Of a stretch of 64,000 nt of DNA, positions 1 through 7,499 are shown piece by piece. The notes beneath the pieces are model-generated. The model saw only the letters and a list, made by a program, of their open reading frames with translations. It searched no databases and was not told the DNA's origin. This DNA comes from Tardiphaga robiniae. GTDB lineage: Bacteria; Pseudomonadota; Alphaproteobacteria; Rhizobiales; Xanthobacteraceae. Made by a program: the position numbers and the translations under genes. The stretch covers positions 226,354 through 290,353 of the forward strand of contig NZ_JABMCJ010000077.1 of the NCBI RefSeq assembly GCF_013359755.1. Reading direction: 5' to 3'. Position 1 is the stretch's first letter. Every line of letters starts with the position of its first letter.

Positions 1-2
1 CA

Positions 3-569
3 GATGTCAGCGAGCTCGAGGATTGCCAGCGCTCGGTTGCGGAAGCGGTCGCGGGTCTCGGCCATGTCGATGTTCTCGTCAACAACGCCGGCATCCTGCG
101 TCTCGCGACCATCGAAGAAACCACGCCCGAACACTGGGACCAGACCTTCGCCGTGAACGTCCGCGGCGTGTTCCAGATGACCCAGGCGATGGTCGTCCAC
201 ATGAAGGAGCGCAAATACGGGCGCATCGTCAACATCGCATCGCTGGCCGCGCGCACCGGCGGCCCCGGCCAGTCGCATTATGCCGCGTCGAAATCCGCTG
301 TGGTGGGCTTCACGCGGGTCTCGTCGATGGAATTCGGTGGCCATGGCATCACGGTGAATGCCGTATGCCCCGGCATCATCCTCACCGAGATGGGCCGCAA
401 CAACCTGCGCGATCCGGAGCGGGTCACCTATTTCGAGAAGATCACCGACCTGCATCGGCTCGGCGAGCCGGAAGACGTCGTCGGCCCAGTCGCATTCTTC
501 GCCTCCGACGATTCCGCCTTCGTGACGGGCCAGGCACTCAACGTGGATGGCGGTATCTTCTACAGCTAA
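3..569 (+). CDS. Short-chain dehydrogenase/reductase (SDR), 3' part
   Basis: The reading frame is open from the first bases of the window, so the N-terminus (with the Gly-rich NAD(P) loop) lies outside. What remains shows classical SDR landmarks in order: NNAG after a VDVLVNNAG strand, the catalytic serine in VNIASL, the YAASK active-site Tyr/Lys pair, the PG motif in NAVCPGII, and a VDGG C-terminus typical of FabG-like enzymes. Such enzymes are cytoplasmic NAD(P)(H)-dependent oxidoreductases acting on hydroxyl/keto groups; the substrate cannot be told from sequence. The internal ATG at 153 is not the real start, because the fold is intact upstream of it. Confidence 0.9.
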   Translation, partial: DVSELEDCQRSVAEAVAGLGHVDVLVNNAGILRLATIEETTPEHWDQTFAVNVRGVFQMTQAMVVHMKERKYGRIVNIASLAARTGGPGQSHYAASKSAVVGFTRVSSMEFGGHGITVNAVCPGIILTEMGRNNLRDPERVTYFEKITDLHRLGEPEDVVGPVAFFASDDSAFVTGQALNVDGGIFYS

Positions 570-897
570 TCGACCTCAATCCGAGATCGACGCCCGGCAA
601 CGAACGCACGACCCTGCCGGACTTCGCGGACGTGCGTATCCGGGACCGCGCAATGATACGGCGGCCCCTGCTCCATACTCACAAACGATAACGCAGCGCT
701 TCGACCAGACGCGTGAAGGCGGCGGTCGAACGTCGAAGCGATCCTGGACGCGCCTATCTGGACGTTAGGCTTGGAATTTTGGCGCGGTCAGAATGAGGTG
801 ACGCCTGGGCCGACAGCTTTTTTTGCCCCGCGCTGCAACCAACGAGGTTCACGGATGTTGCAGCATTTGCTGGGTGGCCGTCCATAGGAGCGCATCC
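570..897. other. Intergenic region without recognised gene
   Basis: Between the SDR gene and the small gene at 898. Short open frames here lack a ribosome binding site or any recognisable motif. I see no tRNA, strong palindrome or repeat. Confidence 0.5.
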
Positions 898-1317
898 ATG
901 TGTGATTACAGCCTGCACGCGGTCGCCAACCGTCCCGCAGAGGTGGCGGATAGGTTGGTATCGACAAGATTTCCTTCGACGACGACCAAAGGGTTCGCAA
1001 GCTTCGACGATCCAAACGTTGCGGTATGCCTTCGCCCTGGCACCGAGATCGCTTTTGAAGAAAACGTCCGAGTCGATGGATGGGTGTTTCGCCGCAACGT
1101 CAACGATCGACTAGCACGGTTTCGTCAAATTGACATGGGCCAGTATCACAATCACCACGACGCGCTGGAATTCTCAAATGGCAGGATTGTTCTCGTCACC
1201 GACCTGAGGCCCGGGCAGAAGGCAATCGTGCTGCAATTACCGGTCAGCCAGGCAATCCAGAAAACCAGGACCGCTGCGCCTGCAGCGACGCCGCGGGCCG
1301 CTCGGACCACTCCCTGA
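898..1317 (+). CDS. Conserved rhizobial hypothetical protein (MCDYSLH type)
   Basis: A 139-residue protein of unknown function starting MCDYSLHAVANRP. I recognise this N-terminus from small uncharacterised proteins of Bradyrhizobium and relatives, from memory and not from a search. The frame is open further upstream, but the ATG at 898 has a TAGGAG ribosome binding site about eight bases before it, and conservation begins there. No signal peptide or transmembrane segment is visible; the C-terminus is Ala/Pro/Arg-rich and probably disordered. A strong terminator follows at 1344, so it is likely monocistronic. Confidence 0.75.
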   Translation: MCDYSLHAVANRPAEVADRLVSTRFPSTTTKGFASFDDPNVAVCLRPGTEIAFEENVRVDGWVFRRNVNDRLARFRQIDMGQYHNHHDALEFSNGRIVLVTDLRPGQKAIVLQLPVSQAIQKTRTAAPAATPRAARTTP

Positions 1318-1343
1318 CGAGCCGTATCGCCAGTAGGCAGAAG

Positions 1344-1376
1344 AAACCCGCCGGCGCAGCTCGGCGGGTTTTCATT
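1344..1376 (+). terminator. Rho-independent terminator after the MCDYSLH gene
   Basis: A perfect 10-bp stem (AAACCCGCCG at 1344-1353 and CGGCGGGTTT at 1362-1371) with an 8-base loop, followed by a short T-rich run. It lies 26 bases after the stop codon of the gene ending at 1317. Confidence 0.85.
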
Positions 1377-1658
1377 GCATTGGCAGGGTCTTGGCTATGC
1401 TCGACGTCTCGCGGCATATCGCCGAACCGAACACCGCCACAGCCCGCTCGATACCCTCGGGCGTTTTTTCTTTGGCTCCCTTGAACCTTTCAGCCACGTC
1501 CATCGTACCAATTTGAACTGGGGATTTGAGGGCCCAGTGTTTAGCCAACGTCGCCGGGGCGATCATACTCCGCCCAGGGCGGCGTTGCGCGTGCGGTCTC
1601 CACCCGCCCTCACCCGCGGGCTTTTGCAGAGCCGCACGCCATCGGCTAGAATGACGGG
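1377..1658. other. Intergenic stretch with no supported gene
   Basis: Follows the terminator. Open frames exist on both strands, including a minus-strand frame across 1372-1791, but their composition is Arg/Ser/Trp-rich and they have no ribosome binding site, so I treat them as chance frames. Confidence 0.4.
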
Positions 1659-1895
1659 ATGACGAATACAAAAGCATGGCAGTCCAAGCTGCTCGACGAA
1701 CCCAGGATCGGCTTTGTTGAAGAGCACGGTTCGCGCGCGGCCAATGCCGAGCGCGCCATGGTCGTCGAGCGCCGGCACAAACCGACGGCATCCCCTCGGA
1801 CGCCTCCGAAACACGATCCTCTAGCGAAGATCCTGAACGAACCGCGCGTGGGCTTTGAGACTATCCATCGATCCGCCCCCAGGTCGCCAAAATGA
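1659..1895 (+). CDS. Small hypothetical protein with an internal repeat
   Basis: A 78-residue frame whose product contains two copies of one motif: KLLDEPRIGFVEEH near the start and KILNEPRVGFETIH near the end. The copies are more alike as protein than as DNA, which suggests selection on the peptide and argues for a real gene. The middle and the C-terminus are Arg/Pro-rich. The ribosome binding site is weak. I do not recognise the family, and no export or membrane signal is seen. Confidence 0.4.
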   Translation: MTNTKAWQSKLLDEPRIGFVEEHGSRAANAERAMVVERRHKPTASPRTPPKHDPLAKILNEPRVGFETIHRSAPRSPK

Positions 1896-1918
1896 AAGAG
1901 CCGCCCACTGAGGCTGCC

Positions 1919-2149
1919 TTACTGCTTGGGAAGCCTAAAACCAGATCGGTGCCGAAAATGAAAATACAGGCCGGCGCCTATTCCCAACACCCAGCATATC
2001 GTTGCGATGCCATGGATCATGTACTTCACCACAGGATGATCGTTGGGTATTCCGAACTGACTGACGCCCAGCACGAGCGCTAGACACAAGATTACCGTCG
2101 CCAGAATCCCGGCCGCCGACCCCGCGCAAAACCACAAAAAGAGCTTCAT
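1919..2149 (-). CDS. Small inner-membrane protein, two transmembrane segments
   Basis: A 76-residue product with two hydrophobic helices (about residues 3-30 and 42-65), a short polar loop (FGIPNDHPVVKY) between them and a basic C-terminal tail (FRHRSGFRLPKQ). This layout is typical of small inner-membrane proteins of unknown role. No strong ribosome binding site is visible, which lowers confidence, but the clean amphipathic pattern is unlikely by chance in this GC-rich background. Confidence 0.5.
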   Translation of the reverse strand: MKLFLWFCAGSAAGILATVILCLALVLGVSQFGIPNDHPVVKYMIHGIATICWVLGIGAGLYFHFRHRSGFRLPKQ

Positions 2150-2249
2150 CTGCAGATAGTGGCCCGTCTGCCCCTAACGTTTCTTAAATTCGGCCACCGC
2201 GGTTTTCAAACCGGGCCGCTGAGGTCGCAAACCGGCCAGGACGAATAGT

Positions 2250-2525
2250 CTAGAGCTTCGCCTGGACCGTCCAGAATGATGCATCCTTATCGGACAGGTC
2301 ATTGTGGATGGTGCTGTCGCTCGGGGCGTGTGGACGCAGCCGCCAGGCCTCCGAATTGATCTCCAATTCGAGCTCGCTGTGCGAAGCTGAGATCACCTTA
2401 CCTGACACCCGACTTTTGTTTGGGTATTCGAGCGCAAGCGTTTCTCCCGGCGCCACCGATTTGGCGACGACAGAAATCACGGTACCGGTTTTGATATCTT
2501 TTCCGTTGATGAAGGCGCTGAGCAT
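2250..2525 (-). CDS. Hypothetical 91-aa protein
   Basis: The frame is open further upstream, but the ATG at 2525 has a GGGAG site about eight bases before it, and the product MLSAFINGKDIKTGTVISVV... then reads as a compact beta-rich soluble protein (residues 8-65 alternate short strands and turns). No signal peptide, membrane segment or known catalytic motif is seen. Family not recognised. It is the last host gene before the left prophage end. Confidence 0.6.
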   Translation of the reverse strand: MLSAFINGKDIKTGTVISVVAKSVAPGETLALEYPNKSRVSGKVISASHSELELEINSEAWRLRPHAPSDSTIHNDLSDKDASFWTVQAKL

Positions 2526-2906
2526 CGACAAACTCCCATTTGCTGCTTGGTGATTGGACTTGAATGCAAAGCGCGCCGCACGACGGCACCAGAATGCTGT
2601 TTCTCCAGATGTAGGAACGTGCACGCATCCCGGCGGTTCCACCTGGCCACCTCCCACAGAGGGCTCGGGACCAATAGAAAAATTCGGTCCGCGTTTTCGC
2701 TCGGGTTTGCAAAGAGCTCCGGAAAGGTCGCTACAGCGCGCGGAGGGGGCTCAACGGGTTTTCGACGTTTCTTCGTGGCTTGGCCGTCTGGTTGATGGTT
2801 GGCTCAGCGAAACACCAAAAGCAGGTGACCCGTCAGAATGACAGACGACGTCCGGTCGGAATGACTGACCACCGAAATTCTAACAATCTGATTTGTTGAG
2901 ATTTTT
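2526..2906. other. Intergenic region before the prophage
   Basis: Host sequence between the gene ending at 2250 and the left attachment site. It would originally have followed the 3' end of tRNA-Lys. No gene or repeat is supported; overlapping short frames on the plus strand look random. Confidence 0.5.
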
Positions 2907-2951
2907 TGGTGGGCGCACTAGGGCTCGAACCTAGGACCCGGTGATTAAGAG
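2907..2951. other. attL: displaced 3' end of tRNA-Lys
   Basis: This 45-bp segment is identical to 43353-43397. It begins with the complement of the CCA end (TGGTGGGCGC) and ends inside the anticodon loop (GATTAAGAG). In the integrated state it is the host 3' tRNA fragment pushed away by the phage. Phage sequence starts at 2952. Confidence 0.9.
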
Positions 2952-2985
2952 ATACTTGGTTCACCTGCTCTATCAATGACTTACG

Positions 2986-3032
2986 TGTCGCACCACAGAG
3001 CTTTTCCGACGAAATCCGGCGTTTGTCGCACG
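2986..3032. promoter_or_regulatory. Candidate integrase arm-type sites, left end
   Basis: TGTCGCACC at 2986-2994 and TGTCGCACG at 3024-3032 lie 35-80 bp inside the left core site. The same 8-mer TGTCGCAC is clustered at the right end (43252-43295). Matching short sites flanking both cores are what arm-type binding sites of a tyrosine integrase look like; this assignment is inferred. Confidence 0.5.
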
Positions 3033-3045
3033 GCGTGTGGCACGG

Positions 3046-3435
3046 TCAATGCGGCGGGAATTTCGGCGTGATCGAGATCCAGTTTGCGAGTGCCCAGGTG
3101 AGTAACGAGCCCAGCCCGACGCCGCCGATGCCGATCGCCGCCCATATGATCTTACCCAGCGTCTGCGCTCCCTTGGCCTGCTGCCGGGCATTGTCGAAGG
3201 CCTTCACTGAAGGCGCGAGCACAGCGACCTCCTTGCTGAGGCCACCCACCTGATTTTGTAGTCCGGTCACCTCAGCCTTCACCGCTTCGAGCTTCTGATA
3301 GACCTCGCGGCGGCCGGCCGAGGCTGAGGCTTCCTGACCTCGCCATGTGTCTGTCATCAATTTTACAGTCCCGGTCAGCTCGCCAACCTGGCTGCAAAGG
3401 TCCCGAATGGCGGCCTGCGTATCCGCGTCGCTCAC
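3046..3435 (-). CDS. Coiled-coil protein with C-terminal membrane anchor (DUF1515-like)
   Basis: A 129-residue protein with a GTG start overlapping the previous stop (GTGA). Residues 1-80 form a likely coiled coil with heptad-like Leu/Val spacing (LEAVKAEVTGLQNQVGGLSK), and residues about 94-118 form one hydrophobic helix (IIWAAIGIGGVGLGSLLTWAL). It resembles the DUF1515 family of rhizobial phages and prophages, by recall. As the last gene of the lysis block it could be a holin or a regulator of lysis, but nothing in the sequence proves this. Confidence 0.7.
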   Translation of the reverse strand: MSDADTQAAIRDLCSQVGELTGTVKLMTDTWRGQEASASAGRREVYQKLEAVKAEVTGLQNQVGGLSKEVAVLAPSVKAFDNARQQAKGAQTLGKIIWAAIGIGGVGLGSLLTWALANWISITPKFPPH

Positions 3436-3728
3436 AGCCGGCCGGCCTTCATCCGCTCGCGCTGGCGCACCTGGCAGGTCCGCGTCGCGTCCAGATTGGT
3501 GTTGGCCGTGTCGAGCGCCACGGCATATTCGCCGACCGTCACGCGCGGATCGGTTTCGATCGTCGGTTCCGGATGGTCGACGGTTTGCGCCAGCTGCTCG
3601 CAGGACCGCGAGATCTGCACCGATGTACTAGCGGGTGTGACGCCGGAGCTGGCGCAACCGCTGAAGATCGTCATCAGTGAAAGTGCACTTACCGTCCGGA
3701 CGGCCAGTGAAGCTTTTGCGGTAGTCAT
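3432..3728 (-). CDS. Lipoprotein, candidate outer spanin (Rz1-like)
   Basis: A 98-residue product with a lipoprotein signal peptide: a basic N-terminus, a hydrophobic core and the lipobox-like LMTIFSGC (Cys about 25), followed by a Ser/Thr-rich linker. Its first 98 codons overlap the end of the upstream membrane/coiled-coil gene in another frame by about 100 bp, the arrangement seen for Rz/Rz1 spanin pairs. An outer spanin would be acylated, anchored in the outer membrane, and would act with the inner partner to fuse the membranes at lysis. The mature part is less Pro-rich than lambda Rz1, so the call rests on lipobox plus overlap. Confidence 0.65.
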   Translation of the reverse strand: MTTAKASLAVRTVSALSLMTIFSGCASSGVTPASTSVQISRSCEQLAQTVDHPEPTIETDPRVTVGEYAVALDTANTNLDATRTCQVRQRERMKAGRL

Positions 3729-4077
3729 CCAACTCTCCTTTGATGGCTGCCGCCCTGGTCTCGGCCTCCTCCTTCAGGCGCTCGGCGTCCTGCGCCTGTG
3801 CCTCCTGTTGCTCCAACTGATTGCGCGACCATTCAAGCTCGCCCTTCAATCGCTTCGTTTCAGCGCGCTCGTCCGACAGGCGATGCCCGATCAGCAGTCC
3901 CAGCAGGAACAGCGCGACATAGCCGATGGCCGTGGCGAGCTTCATCCAGTGATCGATGGTGGGGATCCAACGGATCAACGGCACGTGGCTGACCACGATA
4001 CAGGCCAGCGCCACGATGCCGACGATCGCCAGCACCAGGTTCGATGTCGCAACGGTCCAAAACAGATCGACAAGCAT
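3628..4077 (-). CDS. Two-TM coiled-coil protein, candidate inner spanin / holin-like
   Basis: About 149 residues. Two hydrophobic helices (about 12-34 and 45-65) are followed by a long charged coiled coil (68-115, rich in Glu/Arg/Gln) and a conserved-looking C-terminus, CTFTDDDLQRLRQLRR. Rz-type inner spanins normally have one N-terminal membrane anchor plus a coiled coil; the extra helix is holin-like. The 3' end overlaps the lipoprotein gene 3432-3728 in a different frame. The start is taken at the ATG of TGATG overlapping the amidase stop; a GTG one codon earlier is also possible. Confidence 0.65.
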   Translation of the reverse strand: MLVDLFWTVATSNLVLAIVGIVALACIVVSHVPLIRWIPTIDHWMKLATAIGYVALFLLGLLIGHRLSDERAETKRLKGELEWSRNQLEQQEAQAQDAERLKEEAETRAAAIKGELDDYRKSFTGRPDGKCTFTDDDLQRLRQLRRHTR

Positions 4078-5027
4078 CACTGCACCAGGCTGCGGCGATA
4101 GATGATGTAACCGCAGCAGGCGATCACGATGAATGCGCAGATCACCGCCAGCGATCGCCAGTCACTCAACAGGCCGACAACGGAGGTTAGGCCCATGCCG
4201 GCTGTCGCCTGGGTAATCCGGCTCTTGGCCAGGCGCCAAAGCGCGGGAACGCCGCCTGCACTCTCGTCGGTGTCGCGGGTGCCGATCGGCGCGGCGTAGT
4301 CGGTGCCGGGCGTGACGGGCGCGAGCTCGTCGCCGCCGCCGGCGCTCTCGTCGCCCTCCGCCGGCGCCGGTGCGTCGTCTGCGATCTCTGCAAAGGTGAC
4401 CGGCTTGGTGAAGCGCAGCAGCGGCGAGAGATCCCGGCGCAGCTGCTCCAGCGGAAACAGCGGATTGGTGTCGACCTTGCGACCCGGCGAGATCAGCCAG
4501 TGGGTGACGATCTCCTTGATGCCGTAGCTCTTGCACAGCCCCTCGCACAGATCATGCACCGCTGCGACCTGCGCATCGGTATAGGCGAGCCAGAAGCCGT
4601 CGCCGTGCGCTGCCGTCTTGGCGCGCTTCACGACCAGCGACGGATCCTTGTTGGTGTCATAGGTGCCGACGCCCTTGTAGACGCCAGGCGAGACCACCTG
4701 CAGCTTGCCCGGATTGACGATCTCGATGCCGATCGAGAAACCGTTGAGCAGCGGACGCCCGGCCCAGATCGACTGACCGGCATGCCAGGCCTTGACGTTG
4801 AATGGCACCAGCTGCGTGATCTTGCCGTCGCGGCCGATCACCACATGCGCCGACACCTTGCTGATCGGATCGGTCAGCCAGGAAATCGGGCCGCTGTCAT
4901 TGAGGCCCGACGCCGTATCGTGCAGCACGATATATTCGGGGACGAGCTTGCCGCCGATATTCGGACTGGCCTTGAAAGGCAAAGGCACGCCGCTGCGATA
5001 GCCGCGGCCGTTCTGAATAGCGATCAT
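4077..5027 (-). CDS. Phage endolysin: N-acetylmuramoyl-L-alanine amidase (Amidase_2) with C-terminal TM
   Basis: A 316-residue protein. Residues about 28-195 form an Amidase_2 (AmpD/T7 lysozyme-like) zinc amidase: H36 in YIVLHDTA, H176 in VTHW, and D186 in the ISPGRKVDTNP motif are the expected zinc ligands, with K184 as the usual catalytic lysine. It should cut the bond between muramic acid and the stem peptide during lysis. A Gly/Ala/Pro/Asp-rich linker (about 215-265) leads to a C-terminal hydrophobic helix (about 292-310) followed by YRRSLVQ. A C-terminal membrane anchor is unusual for an endolysin. ATGA overlap with the RlpA gene upstream supports the start. Confidence 0.9.
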   Translation of the reverse strand: MIAIQNGRGYRSGVPLPFKASPNIGGKLVPEYIVLHDTASGLNDSGPISWLTDPISKVSAHVVIGRDGKITQLVPFNVKAWHAGQSIWAGRPLLNGFSIGIEIVNPGKLQVVSPGVYKGVGTYDTNKDPSLVVKRAKTAAHGDGFWLAYTDAQVAAVHDLCEGLCKSYGIKEIVTHWLISPGRKVDTNPLFPLEQLRRDLSPLLRFTKPVTFAEIADDAPAPAEGDESAGGGDELAPVTPGTDYAAPIGTRDTDESAGGVPALWRLAKSRITQATAGMGLTSVVGLLSDWRSLAVICAFIVIACCGYIIYRRSLVQ

Positions 5028-5386
5028 GGGACGACCTCAATGGTGACAGGCCCGACGCCGGCGGCGACGAGATCGAGGGAGCGGGCAATGCCGAGAGAGA
5101 CATCGAGTGTGCGCGGCGGTTGGAGCCGATGAGACGGACCGCGATCGTTGACACGGCATACGGCCGTGCGGCCGCGATAGGTCACGCGCAGCAGTGTGCC
5201 GAAGGGGTAAGTGCGATGGGCGCAGGTGCGGCCGAGCGGGTCGAAGCGCTCGCCGTTGGCCGTATGCGTTCCGCTTTCGGAACCGTAATAGCTGGCAACA
5301 TCGCCCGCGAACGCATGGGGCGAGAGAGCGGACAGGAGAAGTCCACCAAAGACCCAGCTACAAATCCGTGACGTGATAAGTCGCAT
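5024..5386 (-). CDS. RlpA-like double-psi beta-barrel protein, exported
   Basis: A 120-residue protein with a signal peptide (about 1-27, ending SPHAFA) followed directly by an RlpA-type double-psi beta-barrel: ASYYG, GTHTANGERFD, AHRTYPFGT, RVNDRGP and LDVSLGIARSLDL, in the usual order. Bacterial RlpA proteins are septal lytic transglycosylases that cut denuded glycan strands. Here the gene heads the lysis block, preceded by a late-type promoter motif (5411-5441), and overlaps the amidase start by four bases. It probably complements the amidase in wall degradation. It lacks a SPOR domain and a lipobox. Confidence 0.85.
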   Translation of the reverse strand: MRLITSRICSWVFGGLLLSALSPHAFAGDVASYYGSESGTHTANGERFDPLGRTCAHRTYPFGTLLRVTYRGRTAVCRVNDRGPSHRLQPPRTLDVSLGIARSLDLVAAGVGPVTIEVVP

Positions 5387-5410
5387 CCTGTCCGCCTCTC
5401 GCTATGCGCG

Positions 5411-5441
5411 AGAATGCGGTCGGATGCGCAGTGTCAAGCGT
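5411..5441 (-). promoter_or_regulatory. Candidate late promoter upstream of the lysis block
   Basis: Read on the minus strand: ACGCTTGAC (5433-5441), a 16-base spacer, then CATTCT (5411-5416). The same ACGCTTGAC element occurs at 8310, 21523, 25549 and 28506, always in a late intergenic gap. It is followed by an AGGCGGACAGG ribosome binding site and the RlpA start at 5386. Confidence 0.5.
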
Positions 5442-5448
5442 AGGAAGT

Positions 5449-5691
5449 TCACGCCAGGCCGAGTGCGACCTTCAGGTCGTCGACCGTCAACCCCGCAGCA
5501 GCGAGACGCTCGGCGACTGTCAGTTCCGCCGGCGGCAGCGCCGCCATCCGTACGACTTCAGCCTCGATCGCCGCGTCGGTTGGCCGCTGGATATCGGCGC
5601 TTAGCCATTCGAGCGTCGCGAGATCGCCACTGTCGAGCAGCGTCCACTCCGCGTCCGGGCACAGGCTGGCGATCGCGCTAGGAAGGCTCAT
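5449..5691 (-). CDS. Small tail-fibre-associated protein (XkdW/tail assembly-like)
   Basis: An 80-residue protein starting MSLPSAIASLCPDAEW; its ATG overlaps the tail-fibre stop (ATGA). The pattern (a short strand with CPDAEW, then LEWLSADIQRPT and an acidic helix) resembles small XkdW-like proteins that follow tail-fibre genes in many phages. Its position immediately after the tail fibre supports a role in fibre assembly or as a minor fibre component. No catalytic motif is seen. Confidence 0.6.
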   Translation of the reverse strand: MSLPSAIASLCPDAEWTLLDSGDLATLEWLSADIQRPTDAAIEAEVVRMAALPPAELTVAERLAAAGLTVDDLKVALGLA

Positions 5692-7499
5692 GACATCAAC
5701 TCCTCGACCTTCATGCCGCCATTGCCCCCGGAGGTGTTTTCCGGGAAGCGGGTGGTGTTGGTAGCTTGCGCCTTGATCTTGATCATATAGGCCGGCGTGG
5801 TCGTGTTGGGCGCGTCCAGCCATTCGCCGGACAAGGGACCGACCAGTGAGGCCGACGCAACATTCAGAAATTCGATATATTCGGGACCTATTTGCGTGGC
5901 TCCGCGATGCAGCCCGGCATAGACCGCCGCCGACGAATTTGCGCCGCTCAAACCGCCCCACCAGCTCACCTTGGCGATATTTGCCGCGCTCTTGAGCGTC
6001 GGCGAGACTGTCACACCGGTGTTTTGGTAACTGGTCGCCGTCGTCGATGTCGTCGTCGACGTCAGCATCTGTGTCACCTCACCGACCGGCTCGCCGGGCT
6101 TCGGAACGCCTGGGCCGTAAAGCTGCATCCATGACGGTGCGATGCCCCAGGTGCCAACAGCCGCAAGGCCCGCTTCATAGGAAGCGACGCCGATGATGCA
6201 GTAATATTTCGAGGCGACGGCTGTGCCGGTATAGAACGTGCCGGCATTGTCGGCCCCGCCAGCGCCGCCTTCTGCCGTGGATGAGGCCGGGAACGCTTCG
6301 TTGAGCCCGGAGAGCACCGTGCCGGTCCAGCAGTTCTTGAAGCCGAGCCGGACGGTGCCGGCGTCGTCGAACGCAACGAGCCACAGATGAAACGCCACAC
6401 TGTTGATAGCGCCCGCAGACGACCCCGACGATATAACGATTGAAAGAGCGGCGGTCACGGCGCGGATGACGTAGCCGCCGCCACCGGTGTTGAATACGAA
6501 GAACACGGGATCCGCAGAGGTCGGGTCGGTTCCTGCGAGCGTCTTGACGGCATATGTCGCGGCACCGCCAACGCGGCTTTCGACGAACGTGCCGTTGATC
6601 ATGCCGACGCGCGCCCCCAGCGCCGAAGGTGCAAGCGTCTGCGCGGTCACTGCGCCGGCAGCGACCGCGGCACCCGCCGTTGACGACACGAGCTTCCAGC
6701 GCGCGTCAGTCCCGTCATATCGCAACAGCGCAGCCTGCTTGCCGGCAAGGGTGACATCGTTGCCGAAATCAAAGCGATTGGCGGCCGTCGATCCGGCATC
6801 GGCATTTTTGAGCACGAGCGGATTACTGCCGACATTGATGATCATCTTCATCGCGCCGTCGCGCGGATCGACAAGACCCGTGAGATTGCGCGAGGCATCC
6901 GTGGACAGGCGCAGCGTGGTCGCGAGCGCAACGCTGGTCGGCGCATAATCGTTCGTGTTCGCCGTGATCTGCGCAGGCGATATGACGCCCGTCAACAACA
7001 GCTCTTGCGGGATGGTGGCGAACTTGACACCGCCGGAGGTCCGCATCCAACGGCTGTCGGTCGTCGAATACTGGATCTCGACCGCAGCGTTCGGCCGCAT
7101 GACAATGTCGGCCTCGAACAGAAACCGATTGGCCGCCGTCGACGATGCCGAGCTGTTCGCGAGCGTGATCTCGAACGATCCGCGATTGATCAGTTTGATG
7201 TTGCGCCCGAACGCGCCGCCGGCGATGCCGGTGATCGTACGCGCCGCGTCCGAATTCAGCAAAATGGTTTCCGCGATGGATAGATCTGTTGGATTGTAGT
7301 CGTTCTGGTTGGCCGTGATCTGCGCTGGGATGAGCGGGTAGCTATAGCCCCAACGCTTATGCAGGTAGCCGCCAAGTGTAGCGCCGTCGCCCATGCGCAG
7401 AGCTTTGAGGGTCTGATCCCACCACAACTCACCGTCGGCGGGCGTTCCAGCCTGACAGTTGGTGCGCGTGTCGCGGCGACGCTGGACGATGATGCTCAT
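5688..7499 (-). CDS. Tail fibre / receptor-binding protein
   Basis: A 603-residue protein. The N-terminus has a short fibre-like motif (GTPADGELWWDQTLKALRMGDG, about residues 18-39) of the kind found at the start of tail fibres and Mtd-like proteins. Two homologous blocks of roughly 100 residues follow, starting at about 58 and 175 (both PAQITANxNDY, ending STAANRF.F). A distinct C-terminal half (about 290-603), rich in Gly, Thr and Ser, is the likely receptor-binding head. It overlaps the upstream fibre gene by four bases. It probably sits on the virion through the gp17-like protein encoded next door, but this is inferred. Confidence 0.75.
   Translation of the reverse strand: MSIIVQRRRDTRTNCQAGTPADGELWWDQTLKALRMGDGATLGGYLHKRWGYSYPLIPAQITANQNDYNPTDLSIAETILLNSDAARTITGIAGGAFGRNIKLINRGSFEITLANSSASSTAANRFLFEADIVMRPNAAVEIQYSTTDSRWMRTSGGVKFATIPQELLLTGVISPAQITANTNDYAPTSVALATTLRLSTDASRNLTGLVDPRDGAMKMIINVGSNPLVLKNADAGSTAANRFDFGNDVTLAGKQAALLRYDGTDARWKLVSSTAGAAVAAGAVTAQTLAPSALGARVGMINGTFVESRVGGAATYAVKTLAGTDPTSADPVFFVFNTGGGGYVIRAVTAALSIVISSGSSAGAINSVAFHLWLVAFDDAGTVRLGFKNCWTGTVLSGLNEAFPASSTAEGGAGGADNAGTFYTGTAVASKYYCIIGVASYEAGLAAVGTWGIAPSWMQLYGPGVPKPGEPVGEVTQMLTSTTTSTTATSYQNTGVTVSPTLKSAANIAKVSWWGGLSGANSSAAVYAGLHRGATQIGPEYIEFLNVASASLVGPLSGEWLDAPNTTTPAYMIKIKAQATNTTRFPENTSGGNGGMKVEELMS

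Noticed and set aside
1372..1791. 139-residue minus-strand frame
   Set aside because: Overlaps the terminator and the repeat-bearing small gene; no ribosome binding site, Arg/Trp/Ser-rich composition.
5688..7499. Diversity-generating retroelement acting on the tail fibre
   Set aside because: No reverse transcriptase or template/variable repeat pair seen; the duplicated blocks are ordinary fibre repeats.
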